Below, piece after piece: positions 59,072 to 64,000 of a DNA stretch of 64,000 nt (position 1 is its first letter; every line of letters starts with the position of its first letter). The stretch is from assembly GCA_002794775.1 (NCBI GenBank), contig NBAY01000006.1, positions 1,302,001 through 1,366,000 on the forward strand, given 5' to 3'. The stretch is from Porodaedalea pini (taxonomy: Eukaryota; Basidiomycota; Agaricomycetes; Hymenochaetales; Hymenochaetaceae). The translations under genes were made by a program, and so were the position numbers. Below the pieces are notes generated by a model. That model did not search any database and was not told the origin of the DNA. It saw only the letters and a list, made by a program, of their open reading frames with translations.

Positions 59072-62000
59072 TTATGATGTTCTGGGTGACTTGCGTGCAA
59101 GAACAGGCATGCTCATTGCAGGAGAGGGTCCACGTCCCAGCGCCAGTTCAGCTTTCGGCAGCCTCTGTGGCGAGCCTTTGAACTGAATAGTTCCCGAAAC
59201 TGGATTTGCTTTCTGCGGAGTACGAAGTGCAGACATGGACGATCCGGAGGCAGGCATATCAAAACCGATGATGCGCGGTCGCTCTGGCGGAGTTGTCGAG
59301 GGCGATGATGTCGCCCTCTGTCCTTCTGCCTCTGCCATGATCGTCCGTAGATCCAATTTGCTAAGGAGTCGTTAGGAATAACCTCTAAATTGTAAAGAAA
59401 ATAACGGCACCTTGAAGACAGCTGTGATACGCGAGCCTTCCATGGACTAAACGTCCCCGGTGACGACGGTAGTTGACCTCTTGTACTAGCATTCGGGTTT
59501 GTTTGCGGAGCAGGGAGGCTAAGAGGCGGTATCTCCTCTCGTACGTCGTCCATTACGAATATGTCGTCAAGTCCTGTCTCTGCTGCCTCGCGGACAGGTG
59601 CGGACGGAGGTGTTAGTGAGGGACGATGCTCTAGAGGAGGACTATATGAGGTCGAAGCTGGCCCGAAAGAGGGGTAACGATTCCGCTTTGTTGTTGAACC
59701 ATTCGCTACCGGCGACAATTTGGGCGACTGCCGAATCTGCCCCGAAGGACCCTTATGTCCAGGGGCAACGGGCTGTGGTATATCTTGTAACACGAGCCAG
59801 TCTTTCCAAGACTAGTGCTTTCTCGACCATTTTTCCTGAGCGAGTGACTGGAGACTTCTCAGCCTGGCACGCCCGTATGAATACCGACAGTTGTCGAATG
59901 AGATGTGCAGGAAGATCGTCGAGCATATGACTCTCCAACAAAGTCTCGATATTGCGCGCAAGGTATCCTTGCACGCTTGCGAAGAGGTGCCCAGCGTTGA
60001 AATGCGAAGCATCCGATAGGATAGAGCAAGCATTGTTAATGTTGAGGAACTGCAGAATAACCGAGGAACATATGAGAAGTAAGCGGTCCAGAAGAAGTTC
60101 GCCCTGGTGGATAGACAGTAAATCAGCATAGTAAGATAACGATGACTGTACTGCAGACATACCGCTACGTCCATGACCTGAAATAAGAACTCCAGAACAT
60201 CATCGGCTGTCTGCGCAAATTCTACGTCCTTCACATTAGCCCAACCAGTAAGAAAATGATGTATTTTTTTAATATTACACTTGCCTAGTACGTCGAAGAT
60301 GTCCTCGCCACCTCCAGCGTATATCAACCGCATAACAAACTGCATGACTCGCCAATGCATACGTTTCAGGTTGATCAACAACGTACGATTAGGCTGCCGA
60401 CGCTTCACTGTCCAATCCAAATCGCCAAAGAATCCCGAGAAGAATGGGGATCGCGCACGAAGGATAGTCGAATGACAGAATACCCGCGCATATGCCAATT
60501 CAAGAGCCGTATCCGGAGCGCAGGGATGCGCAGAAGAGCCGTTGTTTCGAGCCCCCTCTTGCTGCATGCCATCAAAAAGCACCATCATGTCCTGCGCCAG
60601 GCGCTCGGCTGGTGAACATTTCACAGGTGCACCGGGCGAGTCAGCCAGAGCAGGAAGGTGTAGCAGTATCGCGAGTTTCTGTGACTCACTACGAATATTC
60701 GTCGCATTCGTCTTAGGTACACAATCTGCGAGCTTGTCAACGACAGATAGTGTCACTCGTCGGTCCCAGATCGCAGGTATTTTATCGGTATAAAGATACA
60801 CAGCGAGCATGAGTGCGGAGAGTGGATGAACGCTCGATAACTTCATCACCGGCTGAGACGAGTCTGACTCGGCCTTGATCAGCTGCAGTCGAAGCCTGCC
60901 GTCTGAGTCTTTGATGGTTCGGCCGAGAATGACGTCCTTCAGCACTTCCGACCGGGCAGCAAGAACAACACGATGTACGGGAAACTTGAAGCTGGAGTCA
61001 ACCTTTACGAAGAGGTCTGCACCATGTTTAAGGTCTACACCTTCGAAGATTCCCTTACTTTCCGCTTTCCGATGCATTGCATCGCGTGTGAGGAGGTCGA
61101 GCAAACGGGTGACTGTCCTGATATCCTTTTTGATAGACATATCTTCCGACTCTTCCCCGACTTCCGCATCGGCTTCGTCCAAAGGCGATCCCGGAGTACA
61201 CGTATGCCCGCCAGATGGTGGCGGAGTTTTTAAGTCGGGATTCATGAAGGCGTGTTCCACGTTCCATTCTTCTCCCTCAGGAAGAGCAAAGTACGGCTGA
61301 ATCATGTCCATGTCTCCCGCAACCGAGTTGCCCCTTGGATGGATCGGGGTAGGTGCGCACTCTGCCTTGAGGACTACAAATGCCCCAGCGCTGCTCGCCG
61401 CAACGGCAACGGCTCGTTGGCCCAACGGCATGCGCGTGAACTTTGATGTCTTATTCGTGCGGCTTCGTACGTATACATGGCCCGACTCTGTGCAGAGCAT
61501 GATGGTACCCTCTGAACCTAGCGCGACGTCCTAAATGTAGATGTAAGTCTCTGACATTAGATTCATCATTAAGAACACGAGCCTTTACAGCGCTGAACTG
61601 CTTTCGCAATGCCCAAACACGCTGCGGCTTTACCAATGCCATACCGGCATTCTTGCCAGGCGTTGCTCCAGGATCAGCGGCCGGAGCAATGGGTGGAGCA
61701 TTAAAAGTAAACGTAAAGACCTCGCCATTCGACGACAGAGCAGCAAAAGTGTCATCGCAACTGACGACCTTGGCAATACTAGCGTTGTTCTGCGCCATCG
61801 GTGGCCGATACGCCTGGATTTCCGAAGGAAAGTTTTGCGTCGGAAAGCTGAGCGCATGAAGATGAGTGGTCGGAATAGTAATACGAGATATATTAAACGA
61901 ACTTGAACTTGAAGCTTCGTTCATTGCAGAAGCATTGAACATCCCGGCTTGCCAGCAGGACCGCCATTGCAGCATCTGACAATGCAACATCAACAACAGG

Positions 62001-63178
62001 AAAAGTGACCTGTGTCACGCGCCGCGGAAGAACCTGGACAGGCGTCCCGATGCGATCATATCCAAGCTGGCCGCTATTTGTGCCCCAAGTAAATAGTTCG
62101 CTTCCCGTACAGCACGCCGAAGCCGTCTGACATGCGGCAACACTGACAACAATCTCCTTCTTCAGAGGGCCAACTATACACCGCGGAGCAGCTTGAAGAG
62201 CCAGGCCTCCATCAAGGGTATATCCAAGTTGGGAAAACCGGGCCAGACCCCAGCTAAGAACACTGCCTGGACTTGTTAGGGCAAGAGTATGATCCTGGCC
62301 AAGAGCAACCGCGACGATTTGCGCCTCAGAAGTAAGGTCCTTCAGAGATGCAAGTGCATACTGGGTATGTTGTGTTACTCCAGCCCCGAGGCGTCCACCG
62401 CTTCCAAAGCCGCAGACGCGAAGATTCACGCGCGGCTCGGATGTGACAACCGCAGTATGCAGTTTGGCCATGGCGACCTGTTTGGTACGAACAGGCTGAA
62501 AGCGGACTCGCAGAGAAAGCTTGAGAGGCTCGGAGTGATCCTTTTGCGACGGGATTGGAACCAGCTCTGGAAAGGCGCGATCGTCGCCATCACCTACGCC
62601 AAGTGCCACGTTCCTGTTCGTTCCCCATGTGAAGAGGTCGGTGACCTCCAGGTCATTCGGCTTTGTACCAATCCACAGTCGAGTTGTACACATCGAAAGC
62701 TGTATATCCCTCGAAGTCCTTAAGTGACACGTCGACATCCGTGCGCTGCAGTAAAGGTACGCTGTAGACTAGGTAAGCAACAATATGCACCTAATCGTTT
62801 CGAAACTCACCAAGCTGGAATATTTCCCATATATAATGCTCTATGCAGCGGCGTCCACCGACTCTCCAAATCCGTGATGTTGATATCGATCCGAGGATGA
62901 GTGAGGAGGAGTTTGACGAACTCTAATGCTGCCGGGTCGAGTGAAGAGACTGCGAGGTGGAGAACAGTGCGTCCTAGCCAATCGTGCGCATTCACATCGC
63001 ATGAGGTTGCTGTTCCATTTCCTCCAGACAACGGACTTGGTCTGTTCCATGAACGACCTCCACTAGTGCTTAGGGCGGGTCCCGGAGCAGTCTGCGAGCT
63101 GGCGGCATGTGAGGCATCGAGCAGGCGCTGGAATGCCTGCTGATTCCGAAGGGAAAAGTAGGCATGAAGCGCAGTCAT
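59072..63178 (-). CDS. Ankyrin/RCC1/BTB protein (IBtk-like), two frame breaks
   Basis: A multi-exon gene from ATG at 63176-63178. Order of modules: ankyrin repeats (VNAHDWLGRTVLHLAVSSLD, RWTPLHRALYMGNI), RCC1-type propeller (DLFTWGTNRNVALGVGDGDD, GSELFTWGTNSGQLGYD), an RCC1 tail (SCDDTFAALSSNGEVFTFTF), then two BTB-like regions (DLFVKVDSSFKFPVHRVVLA; ALELAYARVFCHSTILRARS) and BACK-like helices (LLLDRLLLICSSVILQFLNI). The disordered tail includes KLDLRTIMAEAEG and ends TAA at 59072. This order matches inhibitor-of-Bruton-kinase-like proteins, which are Cullin-3 adaptors in animals. One intron (60222-60284) is GC-AG. Two single-base shifts, near 62670 (YNSTVD-GTKPND) and near 59815 (before WLVLQDIPQPV), would stop translation. 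The gene is either newly broken or affected by sequence errors. Confidence 0.75.
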
Positions 63179-63590
63179 ACAATAATTATTTCAGACAGAT
63201 CCGGCGGCCGCTTAGGGCGTTTTGCGCGATCCAGATGCCGCTGGATGTCTGAAGTAGAATGCGTGCTCACAAGTTGAGGCAGGTAGATAAGTGACCAATG
63301 GAGTCAAAGCCGGTGGCGACTTCAGGAATTGAAGCAAGTAGAATAAAAAATAATTTTCAGGTTACGCAGAAATGAGCAATAAGTTAAGCAAGACGTCACC
63401 GGTCGTGGTGGTGGGGAGAGTTATAAAAGGTTGTCAGTACTATCACTGTGCGCCGTTGCACTCGTGACCCAGGCAAGCAAAAGCTAAAGCACGTGCGATA
63501 CTATTTATGACCGCGAACTCAAAGATAGACGATAGACTCACCATGCTCATTCGGTCGTCTCTAATCTCTCTTCTACAGCTTTTCGTGACA
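63179..63590. promoter_or_regulatory. Divergent promoter region with TATA box
   Basis: This is the space between the divergent BTB/RCC1 gene and the oxidoreductase gene. A clear TATAAAA lies at 63422-63428 on the plus strand, oriented toward the oxidoreductase gene and about 165 bp before the preferred start. Confidence 0.55.
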
Positions 63591-64000
63591 ATGCCTTATA
63601 GATATGATCTTCCTGTCCCCCTCAATGAGGCAGACGCACACCAAGCCTTTTTCAATTCACAGCATCACCTACGTGAGACACCGGCATCCCTACCTGTGCC
63701 GAACTCGACACACTCCTTTTGGTTGCACCCCTCCGATGAGGTGAATCCACTTGCAAAAAAAGGAAGCGAAGGCCCTATCCCATCCGATGCGGATGTATGC
63801 ATCATAGGCTCCGGTATTACTGGCGTATCTGCTGCCTATCATTTATCCAAATCCTCTCCCGAAAAGAAAGTAGTAATCCTTGAGGCACGAGATTTCTGTA
63901 AGTATTTTCCATGCAAGATGAGAGTTACCTGTGATTAAATATGTCGTAGGCTCAGCAGCTACTGGAAGGAATGGCGGACATCTTACACCTGCTGCTTTCT
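63591..64000 (+). CDS. FAD-dependent oxidoreductase (DAO family), N-terminus
   Basis: The gene runs off the right edge. Exon 1 (63591-63897) is followed by a 52-nt GT-AG intron (63898-63949), and exon 2 continues to the end. The protein starts MPYRYDLPVPLNEADA and has an N-terminal Rossmann fold for FAD: DADVCIIGSGITGVSAAYHL with the G-x-G-x-x-G motif, then VVILEAR whose acidic residue binds the ADP ribose. After the splice it continues CSAATGRNGGHLTPAAF, a DAO-family (PF01266) signature as in amine or amino-acid oxidases. The substrate cannot be told from this part. An in-frame upstream ATG at 63507 is possible, but the 63591 start gives the usual N-terminus. Confidence 0.85.

Noticed and set aside
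61900..61930. Apparent frameshift in the BTB/RCC1 gene after FCNERSFKF
   Set aside because: A GTTCGT...CTCAG intron joins ...SFKF to N-FPTQNFPSEIQAYRPP in frame, so no mutation is needed here.

Overview
The window is a eukaryotic, fungal sequence, almost certainly from a basidiomycete of the Agaricomycotina. Genes are broken by many short (about 50-70 nt) GT-AG introns with CTNA-type branch points. The protein families are fungal: Zn2Cys6 and bHLH regulators, a GH28 pectinase, beta-1,3-glucan synthase, OrsD-type zinc proteins and a TET/JBP oxygenase. There are no operons, and I recognised no rRNA, tRNA or CRISPR.

Left part (1-22 kb): ordinary, mostly intact gene territory. It holds the 3' end of a rhamnogalacturonase-type GH28 gene, a Zn2Cys6/fungal_trans regulator (3.9-7.4 kb), NAP1 (minus), a SET-domain protein divergent from NAP1, an unknown three-exon gene, a proline/serine-rich NPF protein, a second SET gene that is an inverted paralogue of the first, and a bHLH regulator. 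All proposed splice joins here keep the frame.

Middle (22-36 kb): a gene-poor, AT-rich, repeat-bearing stretch leads into a disrupted CAP-Gly-type gene. An intron-containing fragment of RPB1 (RNA polymerase II largest subunit) lies between its two halves. A foldback MITE-like element with TA flanks follows, then a gene for an OrsD-like zinc-binding region joined to a domain with the boxes of a tyrosine recombinase.

Right part (36-63 kb): a rearranged segment. A 1.86 kb block A (promoter and 5' third of an FKS glucan synthase gene) occurs twice in direct orientation (36310-38166 and 43883-45739). A ~4.2 kb block B carrying divergent RPN6 and RPN7 proteasome genes occurs twice in inverted orientation (38167-42401 and 53545-57655). 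Between the first A+B composite and the long FKS copy sits an intact five-exon TET/JBP-like dioxygenase gene. FKS, RPN6, RPN7, an RPT4 remnant and the RPB1 fragment all carry frameshifts, nonsense codons or truncations, so this part reads as decayed copies of housekeeping genes. Several breaks are shared by both copies of A or B and so predate the duplications. The far right has an ankyrin/RCC1/BTB protein gene with two frame breaks and the start of a FAD-dependent oxidoreductase gene running off the end.

Limits: splice sites, frame breaks and homologies were read by eye from sequence and remembered family patterns. No alignment was run, and sequencing or assembly indels cannot be excluded as the cause of some single-base breaks.
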